From Apostichopus japonicus (lineage: Eukaryota; Echinodermata; Holothuroidea; Aspidochirotida; Stichopodidae), in NCBI RefSeq assembly GCF_037975245.1, contig NC_092569.1, positions 16,042,001 through 16,106,000 of the forward strand: DNA of 64,000 nt, in the 5' to 3' direction. The notes below the pieces were generated by a model. That model was given only the letters and a program-made list of their open reading frames with translations. It was not told the origin of the DNA and searched no databases. Position numbers and translations under genes: made by a program. Below are positions 24,292 through 36,900 of the stretch, in pieces. Position 1 is the first letter of the stretch. Every line of letters starts with the position of its first letter.

Positions 24292-25905
24292 AAGACTCGC
24301 GCAAAAAGAAACGTCTAATGCCGGTAATCTGACATAGTTTCGAATGAGGTGTAACAGAAGTGTTAAACACCACCATCGACCACAGAAAATACACACACAG
24401 CTTGCTACCGTCGGTAATTAGACACTAGTGTACAGTCAGTACATACAGCTGCGGTCAATATACCCATAGCACAGTGTACAAGCGACACAGCGATGGACAT
24501 CTCAGGTCCAGCTAAAGACAACAAGGTAGGCCTATCACGTACGTTCCATTACTGCAGGGGCGGCGATCTGTTTCAAATATTGGAGGGGGGGGGGGGGCAT
24601 TTGCTTGGATGCAGGCGAATAACTATCAAAGCGGAGCGCCACCATTAGTTGGCGCGCAGCGTACAAGAAAATTTCTGGTTTTGATAGCCCCCAGATCACC
24701 AGAAATGGCACTTCTCATGCTTGAAACTGACCAACCAGATGTACACTTTTGCCTGAGAACAAAGTTTTTCCTAATAGTTTTTTTTTCATTCATAACCTTT
24801 GATAAGATTGTCACCAGTCACACATCATGTGCGACCTCATTGCATCTCCTGTGGATCATTGCTTTTGTAGGTAATTCTACGTAACGCCCCACAATACCCA
24901 TCAACCCCACTTTTCAAGGTTTTAAGCCCATTATTTGTTCAGAATTTGAATAATAAATTCACTTCAAAACATACCCATAATGTTGTACAAAATTTCATCT
25001 ATGGACAACCAATATAGAAAAACCCCCCTCAACCCCTAACAGACCGGTCAAAATTGCACGAGTAGAGGGAAGTATAATGAAGAATGTTGGTCAAGGAATT
25101 TTCGAAATTCAGACACAGTTAAATTATTGGTGTACAAATATTAAAAACTTTTATAACGGCTACTATAAAACTTCGATATCATAAAAAATACCCCAAAAAT
25201 ATGCTCGAGGGGGAGGGCGGTCTCCACCCTTCATCCCCCCCCCCTCCCTTGGCTACGCATCTGCGGTTAGAAATCTTGTAGGAAACAGGCCAAATGGAAA
25301 CCCGGTGAACCCATATCGATGTGGATCATATACGTACTTACACAAGATGCAAACCAAATTTCATTACGGATGCAGTCCGTCTAGCTATTCATTTCGAAAA
25401 AAAAGTAAAAACTACTTTCGGTCATATATAGTAACAAATTGTGACACGGTTAGACAGGCGCCTTGCGAGGAATTTGCCACGGGAGGGGCAAAGCTTGTAC
25501 CCAGACTTTCTAAGCGTAGCGCCCCCATGCATTAGTTGGCGCGAAGCGCAAAAGCAAATTTTGGCCGAAAATGCCTCCCAAATCGCTGGAAATGGCACTT
25601 CCAAGGCCTTGTAAGTTGCATCTGCTGTAAGTATTTTCTATTTTTAAATTACTAGCGATGTCATAAAAAAATACAAAACATATGCTTAAAAAAAACTATG
25701 CCACCAAATATTGGGGGGGGGGGGTATTATATATCCCCCACCTAAAATATGGGGGGGGGACATGTCCCTCCTGTCCCCCCCCCATGATCGCCGCCTATGC
25801 ATTACTGTCTGCATTTTGTAGCGACACGAACAAAACGTCACTTGCAAGCAACAGAAAATTAACTTTTTCAGATGGCCGCACCCGGTTTGGGCGAGTCTTC
25901 AATGC
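24292..25905 (+). mobile_element. TTAA-type MITE, copy 3, split by a hAT-like insertion
   Basis: The left part 24292-24554 and the right part 25800-25905 are one MITE copy interrupted by element D. The sequence continues through the shared word CATTACTG. The terminal TTAA at the right end is lost (CAATGCTCAGAA). Confidence 0.8.
24555..25799. mobile_element. hAT-like element D (1245 bp) with perfect 8-bp target duplication
   Basis: The left end CAGGGGCGGCGATC and the right end GATCGCCGCCTATG are inverted repeats differing at two bases. Both flanks are CATTACTG (24547-24554 and 25800-25807), an exact 8-bp duplication typical of hAT transposition. The interior is a mosaic with poly-G and poly-C runs and two copies of the AAGCG.AGCGCC box. 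No transposase was recognised. Confidence 0.85.
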
Positions 25906-26140
25906 TCAGAATACGATACTATAGGCCTATAAAAGATTAGGTACTGCATGTCAATGTTCTTTTCAACTCATACATGAACAGTACATAGTAAGTCGCTCAC
26001 CAACTCATTGAAAAAGATTAAAATATCATTTCCCTCGCCTCCACTAAAAGTACCCCACCCCGGCGCCACCCCCCATCCCTCGAAAATTCTATTCTATACA
26101 TCCTTTGTGAATGCTTTGAAATTTGTTTTCAGTACCATGT

Positions 26141-27009
26141 CAGTGGCGGCGGAACCGGGGGGGGGGGCTTGGGGGGGGGGCTCAGCCCCCAATGAAAAAG
26201 TTGAGGGGGAAAATGCATGATAAGCCCCCCCCCCCCCAATATTTACCAAGGCTCCGAAACGTGTATCTGCCCATTTTTCAATGCATACTTGTCGATCTCT
26301 CCGATGCACACGTATACTATATAGGTGTAATAATTTTAGTAAATGCTGGGGGACCCTCGGCCCGTCCCCTGGCTATAGACCACATTGATTGTCTGTATCA
26401 TGCCTCATCGAATATTAGTGTTTTAAATAACAGTGTAATAAGCTAAACGCTACACTCATCAAAATTTGCGTTTACACTACGAGTACACGCAAGGCGTGGA
26501 ACATGGCTCTATGTTTAAACGCAATCAATTATTAAACGAACAAAAACACAATATTAGCATTGCACCTGTAATTTTTGTTGGCAACTGCACATGGTTTTGG
26601 AATTACCCATTTGTTGACATTAAGAAATGCTTTCTGTTTTTTCCTATGACATTTATTTAATTATTGCATTTAATTGCAAGTAGTAATTTATACTACACTC
26701 AAAAACGTCGCGAGTACACTACGAGTAATAGCTACTCTCTTAAAACACCATCGAATATACAAATTACAATGTTTTTACAGATTTTTACGTGTAATCTGAG
26801 AAATTGCAGGCTTGAGACCCATATTTTAGGGCTAGGTATTCGCAGCATAAAACACTCGGGAAGTGCCGTTTCCGGCCATCTAGGGGTTTGAAAAACCCAA
26901 AATTTTCTTGTACGCTCCGCGCCAACCGATGGTGGCGCTCCGCTTAGATAGTCTCCACACATTAGCCCCCCCCCCCTCCCCCAATAATTTTCCCGTTCCG
27001 CCGCGCCTG
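26141..27009. mobile_element. hAT-like element E (869 bp)
   Basis: The left end CAGTGGCGGCGGAAC and the right end GTTCCGCCGCGCCTG are inverted repeats. The flanks TACCATGT and TACCATGC match at 7 of 8 bases. G11/G10 runs lie inside the left end. The GGAGCGCC box is present in reverse orientation near the right end (26910-26952). Confidence 0.8.
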
Positions 27010-27978
27010 TACCATGCGGTGACTCGAGTCAATGACTTGCAGTGAGTCAAGACAAAATTACCATGGTAACCTTATAGGCTTGTTCAAGTTGACATAGAAT
27101 TACGCGAACCGTAACTCGAACGATGTGCCGCACTCGGAAAAAAAAAAACAAAAAAAACGCCGACAATCAGTCGTGCGCCTTGTCGGTGCGTTGGCAGGCT
27201 AGCTGCCAGTAGTCAAGCAATATTGACATAATATCAATTACTAAATTTAACGCTGTAAAAACGTCAACTTCCAAGGTTGTGACGAATAGTGACGTAAATG
27301 TGACGTAGCCTTGTTTGTCTTATATTCACTAAGATGATCCCATCAGACCCCAATCAGCTAGATTTGCAGTGAATCTGCAAATGATTTCCGGAATTATTGG
27401 TCCCGAAAAGATTGTTCCGGTGGTCGAAATCGTTACATATGTTCTAGCAAATGTTGTAGTATGCAGGTTGACAACCAAATACTAATGTTGTAAATTATCT
27501 TGTTGAACGACTGTACTATCTAAATACACGTAGTCCAGGGGTCTGGTTCAGCACGTATCCTATGCAGTTACACAAATCACGGGCCTAAGCTTAACGATAC
27601 AGTGCCACTCCGTGCACTGCCTATAAATTATTTGTACACGTACAACATTTCGTTGTGGACTGTACTAGCAAGTAACATACTGTAAACTCAGACTCAAACT
27701 CCGAGGTGAGTTCGGCAACCCCTGTTCGTGTTATTAATGACTTCGCGGGCTAGAATTTAAACTGTGACATGTTCTTTGCGATAAAGAGAAGAATTGCGTG
27801 AATTTTCATGCGTTACCAATTTGCTTGAAAGCGGAATACTGACCGGGCCTACTGTACTGATCAAAGTGAAGGTGCATATTGTTTGCCCAAGTCGAAGTTA
27901 TACAGTTAGACAGTGCAGAGATTGATTCGGTTAGGCCTTACTGTAGTTCTGTACCGATACCACTTTACTAGGTCCAGG
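27010..27978 (+). promoter_or_regulatory. MTDH upstream region with two CRE-like sites
   Basis: No gene is seen between element E and the MTDH start codon. TGACGTAA (27290-27297) and TGACGTAG (27301-27308) resemble CREB/ATF half or full sites and lie about 680 bp before the ATG. There is no clear TATA box. The transcription start is not determinable from the sequence. Confidence 0.35.
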
Positions 27979-30900
27979 ATGGAGGACGTTTCTTCAACTT
28001 TCCCGGTTTTGTCCATGCTGGCGGGTGTCTTTGCTATGGTGTGCGTTGTATTTGTGTATGGTGTCCGTTCAGTAACACCACCTGCTTCCCATTTTCAAGC
28101 TTTTGATGACAACACGAGTTCCGAGAAGAAAGCGAAGAAACAGCAAAACAAGAAGAAAGTTAGTAGTACTAGTACTAGTAGCCTAGCCCGTCCTAATTTA
28201 ACGTTTTAAAAGCAAGGTTTATGCCTAGCCTAACCCTATACTATAGTTTGGCTGTAGTGTAAGGCTAACTTTAGGCCAATGATGCATTTGGCGTAGGCAA
28301 AGGCTAGGGGTATAGGCCTAGTATTTCTTCAGGGATTCAAAATTTACATATAACTTGCTTAGGCATTAACTAGGGTTATAATTTGTTTAATTAACATTCT
28401 TGCAGATAAAGTGATCACTCTACTGTCTAACATTATGATGTAGCCTATAGATGGTTGGTTGAGTTAAGTAGGAAAAAAGAATCCTGAGGAGGGACACCCA
28501 AGTCCTCATCAAACCCTATTACTATCACCTTGTGCCGTCGAGTCGTGTCCGACCCCTGGTGATGACCATGACTTTAATCCTCCAATCCTGCCGGCTCCTG
28601 GTTGCCCCTCGAAGTCTATCCAGAGTCAACCCAGTCGTCTGCTTGACACCATCCATCCATCGTGCACGTGGCCTGCCCCTCTTTCGTGATCCATCACCCA
28701 TTCCCACCATTAATGATTTTTCCAGAGAGTCGTCAGCACGCATGATATGACCGAAAAAATTTAGTTGTTGCCTTAGGATCTGTGCTTCCAGTGGAAGTGA
28801 GGGTTTTATTTGTTCCAAAATCGAGATGTTTGTTCTATGTGCAGTCCAAGGGACTCTCAATAGCCTGCGCCAGCACCATAATTCAAAACTGTCTATTCTT
28901 TCCCTCATTCCCGTTGTTATTGTCCATGATTCACTCCCATAGAGCACAACTGGGAAAACTAGTACTTTCATCAGTTGACTCTTCGTTAATAATGAGATTG
29001 CTTTGTCCCTCCAGATCTTGTTTAACCCCGTCACAGCAGCTCTTCCAAGAGCTAACCGTCTCAAAATCTCCCCCTTACAGGTACCATTGTCATCAATTCT
29101 AGAACCGAGAAAGTTAAAGTCGTGTACTATTTCAACTTTGTTTCCACCCAAAATAATTTCGTCCAGCTCCTCTGTGCACATAACCTTGGTCTTCTTTAGG
29201 TTCAGGTGTAGCCCAGCCTGAGTGCTATGTGCCTGCACAGGTTCCATCAGATTAAGGAGGTCTTCTTTGCTTTCTGCGAGCAGTGTGGTGTCATCAGCAT
29301 ATCTGAGGTTGTTGACTCTTCTGCCACCTATCTTCACCCCTAGCTCTACATTGTCTAGATTGGCTCCTATTACTATAGAAGTAAAAAAAAAAAAAACAGG
29401 ACACAAACACTCAGACCCAATTACAAAGGTAGATTAGCCTAGGCCTAGGTCTCATAAATGTAGCTGTTAATGCAGTAGGCCAGGCGGATCTAGTGCCATT
29501 CTGCCATAGGTACATACTGCCATGTCTTATCGCCATAGGTTACGATCCTTTCCGCCATGACGGAGGGGCTCAAAACCTATGGCGGAAAGGTACATATTAG
29601 AAATGGATTTAACACTGGTGTACAGGAATGTATCGGTGAAACTTCCTTTGAATCGTGTGGAAGGATAGGTACACTGTCTTGAAATGTGGCTGTACCCTGG
29701 ATAGACTGAACTGTAGTTAAGACAACATTGGGGAATTGAGACAGTCTTTAATGTACAGGTTGATTGAATAGTTTAAGTTGTAAGTTTGTCAGAGTCGATA
29801 TACTGTCTTCAAAATCAAATATATAAAAGTTGGTTGAATAAATCAACTTAAATTAGGTTGATTGTTAATTAAAATGACCGATTCTGATTGTCGATTTACA
29901 AGACAGATTTATGGATTTTGGGGGCCTTGGTAGAGTGGAGCGAAGCAATATATACAGTGCATATGGTTTAACATACGAAAAGTGCTTTACCGCCATGGCG
30001 GTAACATGGCAGATTGGCACTTTTTCTACATGCAGAAAGAGCACATTTTGTATTGCGGAATGGACAAAATATCAATTTTGTCAGGGAAATGCTGTGCTTT
30101 TCAATTGTGGCTTCTTTTTTCTCTTAAATTGTGAACATCAGCTGAAACTTTGTTTCATGTTTTAGAAACTCTGGAAACTAGCACAAAATAACAGTTTTTG
30201 TATCTGAACATAAACCATGTAGCATTTTAAATCTTGAGATAAAACTTGAAGTTTCTCATCAATATTTCCAGCACTAAATTATTCCCTGGCCTTTTAATTG
30301 TTTTCTCCATCATTGGGAAAGTGTACTTTGTGCATGATTTTTCTGATGATGAGTCACCTAGACGTAAAACCGATTATGAAAACTTGTTCAACTCGCACAG
30401 TTTGTGTTGGAACCAATACCAAATTTATAAGTAGTTAAACATTGTTTATACAGGCTGTAGTAGTGTGGATTGTGGAAGGATATAATTCTGCTCATGAGTG
30501 ATCTGAAGAACATTCCATGCATTTTTCTCAGCATTGTCAAACAGATACATGCATATCAGTACACTAACAATCATGAACACATACATGTGCATGAGTCATA
30601 GGGTACTGTATGTTTGAATGTCTTGTTTTGCATTGCTGTACATCTTCACTTTCACATACAGTACAGTTTACTGTAGTGTATACTGTAAGCTACTTGCTGC
30701 CTAGACTGTGCCTGCCTTCAGTGTGTATCTGAAGTGAAGCAAGTACAATATACTATCAGGGAGTTGTTATGGAACTCCCTAATACTATACAGCCCTTGAC
30801 AACTTACACTACCGCTACAATATAGTGAAGTTTGTCAGAGAGGTCTCGGACTACAGAAAATGTTATCCAATTTAACTTACTGACATACTGTAGTATATGT

Positions 30901-33900
30901 ATTTAGGCTTACTGCATACTGTACACGTAGAAAACTGGTAGATTGGAGATGGTTATTAAAATGCAAACCATATTGTACAGTACAGTAAGTTTTGGAATTT
31001 CTACGATATTACACCTGTCCAGCAATCTTGCTTCCAAATACTGAGTTTGTAGATTCTGATAAGCGTTAAAGGAGACACAAAATCCAATAGTCATGTTTGG
31101 CTTAAAGGCATTGAAGAATCGCCCCAAACCATGTGCGGCCATCTGTTGCTTGCAAGTGACGTTTTGTTTGTGTCCCTATAAAATGCAAACAGTAATGAAA
31201 CGTGATACCTTGTTATCTTTAGCTGGACCTGAGATGTCCATCGCTGTATCGTTAGTACACTGAGGACTGTGGGTATTGACCGCAGCTGTACAGTGTGTAC
31301 TGACTGTATTAGTGTCTAGTTACCGACGGTAGCAAGCTGTGTGTGTATTTTCTGGGATCGATGGTGGTGTCTCACACTTCTGTTACACCTCATTCGAAAC
31401 TAGGTCAAATTTTACCGGCATTAGATGTTTCTTTTTGCGCGAGTCTTCACACCCTTTAAATACATTATCTGTGTGAAGAACAATACCCCCCAATACACAG
31501 CTAAGAATTATCATATTCCATGTGGGACAAACCATGCTACAGTAATTAGTTTAAAACTCATATCTGGCAGCTCTGTCATATATTCTAAATTTGTCATAAG
31601 GTGAATTCCATGGAATTTATGCATTTTTCACTAAAAATCAACTTTAGGTTGCAGACACTTGAGGGAGATATTTTATATACATGACAGTTAAACTACCCAA
31701 AACAGGTTTGACCTGGCTTATAACGTGTTTCTCCTCACTGCAGCATGCATTTTACCGTCAAGTGCTGCATGGAACGAAAAATTAGCAAAATTTCCTAAAA
31801 TTCAGAGTGCACCTTTAATAGTTGGCATGATTCCAGAAATGACCAACTTTGTACTGAGTATGAAGTCACCTTGAGACCTTTCACCTTCTGCAAAGTTACA
31901 GGTGTCTATATGAATATAAGTCTTTGTGTGATTTCTTAAAATAATGAGTGTGGACATGTCCCATCAGTCACAGTTTTTTAACATTTGTTTTAGTCATAAG
32001 CCAACAGAATGATTTCAGCTGTTGTTGGGGGTCTATCTATCTAGTACTACTCAGGGCATAACCTGGCATAAGCAGAGATTCTTCAATTGTGTATAGGGTT
32101 ATGTGCTAGACAACTTGAAACTTCTGTCCCATCAGTCACAGAATTAGGCTGCATGTGTGGTGCAATGCAAAATGGGTAAATCCAGTGCTGAAAGACAGGG
32201 AAACAGGAGGGAACGTTTGAAAGCTGAGGGGAAATATGATGCATACAAAAAAACACAATCAGCGTATCGCAAACAGTGGGCCCACAAGAAGAAGTGGGAG
32301 ATGTCTTCACAACAGAAACAAGAGCGCCGAGAACGTGAACGAAAACGCAAAACAGAATACAGGTACAGTATATTCTTCAAATTAATTTGTTAGACCATGT
32401 TATTGAAAGCAGCTTGTGTCACTGACATGATGGTGACATGATGAAGTGTTCATTGACCTGTGACGGTTATCCTGAATCAAGATTGGTATACATGTCAGAT
32501 CTTTGGATTTTAATGTCCCATCAGTCACAGTGTATGGTTCAGATAGTATAGCCTATATTGGACAGTTTGCAATGCCAAAAAGTATTAGTACAAGAATAGT
32601 GTCGTTCCATTCAAAGTTTCAAACCTAATTTCCTAAAAAGAAATGACATAACAACTTTTATCATCTACAGCAGTGGCATTCACAGAGGTTTGTGGAGAAG
32701 GCTGGATCACTGCATACAGGCCCTTCTGTCCAAAATTTGAGGAATGCAATGTTCTTGGATCACAGAACAATGAGGCCGAGTTGAAGGAACTGGTGGGTCT
32801 ATCAGGGGGAAAAAGAACCTGAAGCACTGTACAACACACTCCTGGTTTGCAGTATCACCACAGGAGTGCCCGTCACACAAGTGAATTAGTAACCACAGAA
32901 CCACTAGGCTGTAACTTCAATGATGTACTGTAAGGTCCAATCCAATCATTGGTAAGGCCAGGTGGACCCTTTTTATAGTATATGTATGCCCCTTTGCCTA
33001 TTAGTTTTGGCTCTTTCCTTATGGAATATTGACCACTTTAGTATTTTGGGGAAAATGGAGAATATGGCTGAAAAAAATTGTATTAAGACTTTCACTATAT
33101 GATGGGCAGATTGGACCCTAATCCACAGTTGAAAGTATCTGGGTACTTTTGCTGCCCAGGGTTAAGCTCAGCATATTGTCAAAAGCTCATGTGACTTAAA
33201 TGACTTCATCAATGTTGTATAATTAGTACTGTATCCTGTTCATTATCAATGGTTGCATGTTTCAAGGCTCAGCTCGTTCTGTTGTTGTTAATAAATAAAA
33301 TGCAAGTTTCAAATGCATATGGAGTGTGTTTCATTTTTCCAGTTGTCAGTACTTTATACACAGAAGTGGGATGACATGAGTCCCATACATGGGCAACATA
33401 CCTCACCAAATATGGGCCCAAACAGCTTTCCCAGTGAGGCCCCAACAAATCACACACCCATGACTCAGTCATATGGGGCTATATGAGACAGCAAGTGTGG
33501 AATGGAACAGGTTTTCCCATGGGCCTGTGTCTGTTCTACATATGCCAGTTGCTTCTATGGGATGCTCATATGGCAAACCAATGGGGGACCCACACCCCCA
33601 TGGGCCAACTCCAGTGGGCCCTACCTGTGATGACTATGGGTGGCTAGAGCCCAGATGACCCAAGTTTAATGCTAGTTGGCACCATATGTGGATGCAAACT
33701 GAAGTTAGTGCAAAACAAAATTTGCTATAATTTTGGAGGAGATAGCGTCCCATCAGTCACAGAGCTTCTGTCCCATCAGTCACAAGGGAAATGCCACTGT
33801 GTGAAATAGTTAATGCCAATATTCTCTCAATGGTGGTGCTCTGATATAGCTACATTAAGTAGCTACCAGGAGGGGTATATACCCAACTCATTCTTTTCAT

Positions 33901-36900
33901 TCTGAGATAGCGCTTACAAGTTAACTAAAGGTACCTAAAAATGGTGGTCCCAAATGTCCCATCAGTCACAGGGCTACTCTAAGTGCTCCCTACTAAAAAG
34001 GAACACACTTATGTGAACAGTTCTTTAATGATGGACCAACTGGGGGTAGCCCAAGTGAATGTTGCAATTTATAGCCTTCTGCCCCCTCCCACTTCTCAAC
34101 AATATAACTTTCTATGTTGGACTTTTCTATCAAATGTCCCATCAGTCACGCTGGAATTCACCATAAATATATCATAGTTCCACAAGGATGTGAAACTTGC
34201 ACTTTCTCTTTGGTTAAACTGTAATCTTTCTCACTACTGTATTTTCAATGTGTAGAATGTTAATAACAGTTTTGACCCTGAAACAAAGTCCACTTCATTC
34301 TATTGTAGGTCATTATATTTTAAGAGCTTCAATATTTTAGACTCTACATTTGTAAAACACTAATTAACAATTACAGAAAAAATAAAAAGTTAATTTAAAT
34401 TAAACAAAGAAATTTATATTGCAATTGAAGCACTTGTAGCTCAAATGGTGTCATAGTACTGTAAGACTTGATCAAGTCTTTGACCTTGTATGAAGAAAAA
34501 CTAAATCTGTGTTATCATATTTCCTATATTTATATATCTGTTTGGGAGAAGTTGTTCATGAGAGTTTATCTCAAATACAAGACTACCACATGTATATATC
34601 TAGGTCAATAATAATGATTGGGTTCTTTGTCTCCTGTATTTAACGAAAAACATGTTATTTGAAAGTGGCTGAAAATCTGTCGGCCATTTTGAAGTCTCAA
34701 TTGTGCCACAATTCTGTCTATAGTACTTAACACCCTTCCTCCAATGCTGCAAATAAGTTTTGATGGCTACTGTACAGAATAGTTAAAATATAGTACTAAG
34801 TACTTATTATCACAGTGAAGAATTTAGCTGACTAAGGAAGTACTGTAAGTACAGTACTAGTATGATAATCATTAACTTTAACATCTGTCTGTTTCTCATT
34901 GATGTTGGATCTGCTCACACAATACTGTTCATATATTGATCTATATTAAATTTAGACACCTATTGTAGGGTATTGTCCCGCCATTCAACAAGTTGATTGT
35001 ACAGTACCACCTAGCACATTTTTCGTTTATGCATGCAACAGTTGCTCCTTACTGTAGCTTATCATGTTAATTGTGCTATAACTTTAGGTTTTTGTACATG
35101 ATGTTGTGTTTTGTGTTATTTGGATTGGAGAACCCACTCTTCAACGTACAGTACAGACACAGTAGATACTACGTAGCTACAACATAACATGTACAGTATC
35201 AACTGTACAGTGAACATTGATAAATGGCACCTCTGGATGAACAGTTCAGTAACTACTGTACATGCAAAGTAACATACCTGTGCTTCTGTTGTAAATTACA
35301 TACAGTGCATTAAACTTACAGTGTGTCTTCAGTTGCATGCAATAGAGGCAGTACACTTAGACCTACCATGCAGTACTGTACGTCCTTAACAGTATGTGTC
35401 ATACAGTACTGTTATCTGTACTGTTTACTGAGCTACTGTACAGGACAATGTTTACAGTACAGTACGTAACAGTGCACTACATTACAGTACGCACAATACA
35501 GTACCTGGTTTACAGTAGAGAACGTAACAGAACGCACAGTACAATTTGCATACATTGCAGTACAGTGTGTACAGTGTTTATAATAGTACATAGTAGTACA
35601 TAACAGGACAGTACAGTCTGCACAGTACAATATGTACAATGTTTACAGTACAGTACTTAAGAGTACATTACAGTATGCACAGTAAAGTACAGTGTTTACA
35701 GTAGAGTATGAAACAGTGCATTACAGTATGCACAGTACAATTTGCACAGTACAGTATGTACAGTACATATAACAGTGTTTACAGTACATTACAGTATGCA
35801 CAGGACAGTACTGTATACATGAGTACAGTGCAGTGTTTATAGAACTTACAGAACATTTAATGTACAGTGCGCACAGTAAATACAGTACAGTACGTATGGT
35901 ATAGTACAGTATGCACATTGCACAGTCAGTACAGTACAGTTTGTACAGTACAGTACATTAAAGGAATTTATGGAAACCAGATTGATATGAAACAATATTT
36001 TTACATTGACAGTACTGTAGTTTTAAAATGCAATACACATATAGTATCCAGGGGTCAAATAATTGCTACTAGTTACTGTAATTTGACTAGAAATAAACAT
36101 ACTGTAGGTATACATGTGTGTTTAGTATCAGCTTTGTTGTTGACACAAGAGGTACAATTAGGGTCAAACTACAATGAAGTTATGTTAAGTAGTTAAGATG
36201 TAGTGTTAGCCTTGGATATATTTACATTCTTATACTGTATAACTCAAACTACTTAGATAAAAGGAATTAACAGACAGTTGCTGATGGAACTACTGTACAC
36301 AGTTAGGCCAATATGATCCAACAGTAAGCAAGGTTTGTATATAACTTAAATGCAGACTTTGCTCATCCGTGACGATGGGAACACAATATTTCAAGTTTAG
36401 CACAGATACTGAACAATAGAATAATAGTGGTTGGTAGCACTTTATACAAGTTTATGTATGACTGTTAACTAAATGAATGAACTACTGTAAGTCAAAATAA
36501 TAATGTCCTGATACTGTGGTGGTATCGTAAACTGTGTGCACAAATGAGTGAGGCAACAGACTGAGTCAAGTTAATTAAATTACCTTTGTGATATTAATTT
36601 GCATCATTCTGTATGTACATATATGTAAACATCAAAGCTGCTTCAAAAGTACACAGTTAGTTACTTTACGACATGTCACAGCAGATGTGTACTGAAAACT
36701 AAAACAACACAACTTTGAGCATAAAAATACCGTATTTTATTGCCTCTTCAGTTGGATGCAGTAGTTTCATAATATAGTTTTATCCCTGAACTAGGATACA
36801 TGTGTTTTGTAGAACGGCACAAGAAATATTGAGCGTATTAAAACCTACAAAACTTTGACTGTATATCGACTGTGATGAATCAGTGTGGAAGTGTATAATA

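Larger units (their letters stand above)
31600..34162. mobile_element. Putative unclassified DNA transposon with dispersed 17-mer
   Basis: GGTGAATTCCA (31600-31610) and TGGAATTCACC (34152-34162) are exact inverted repeats, each flanked by ATAA, which fits a 4-bp target duplication. Inside, TGTCCCATCAGTCACAG or its core occurs seven times in the same orientation (31957, 32125, 32514, 33747, 33769, 33955, 34135). The last copy touches the right terminal repeat. A small basic reading frame at 32172-32362 ends at a GT donor. A 4-bp duplication would fit, for example, Sola-type elements, but I recognise no transposase. An 11-bp terminal repeat alone could be chance. Confidence 0.5.

Noticed and set aside
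32674..32820. Second exon for the basic transposon frame (GWITAYRPFCPKFEEC)
   Set aside because: Open for about 49 codons, but its phase does not fit the donor at 32362 and no domain is known to me.
35394..35918. Cys/Tyr/Thr-rich frames on both strands
   Set aside because: Produced by the ACAGTA repeat block.
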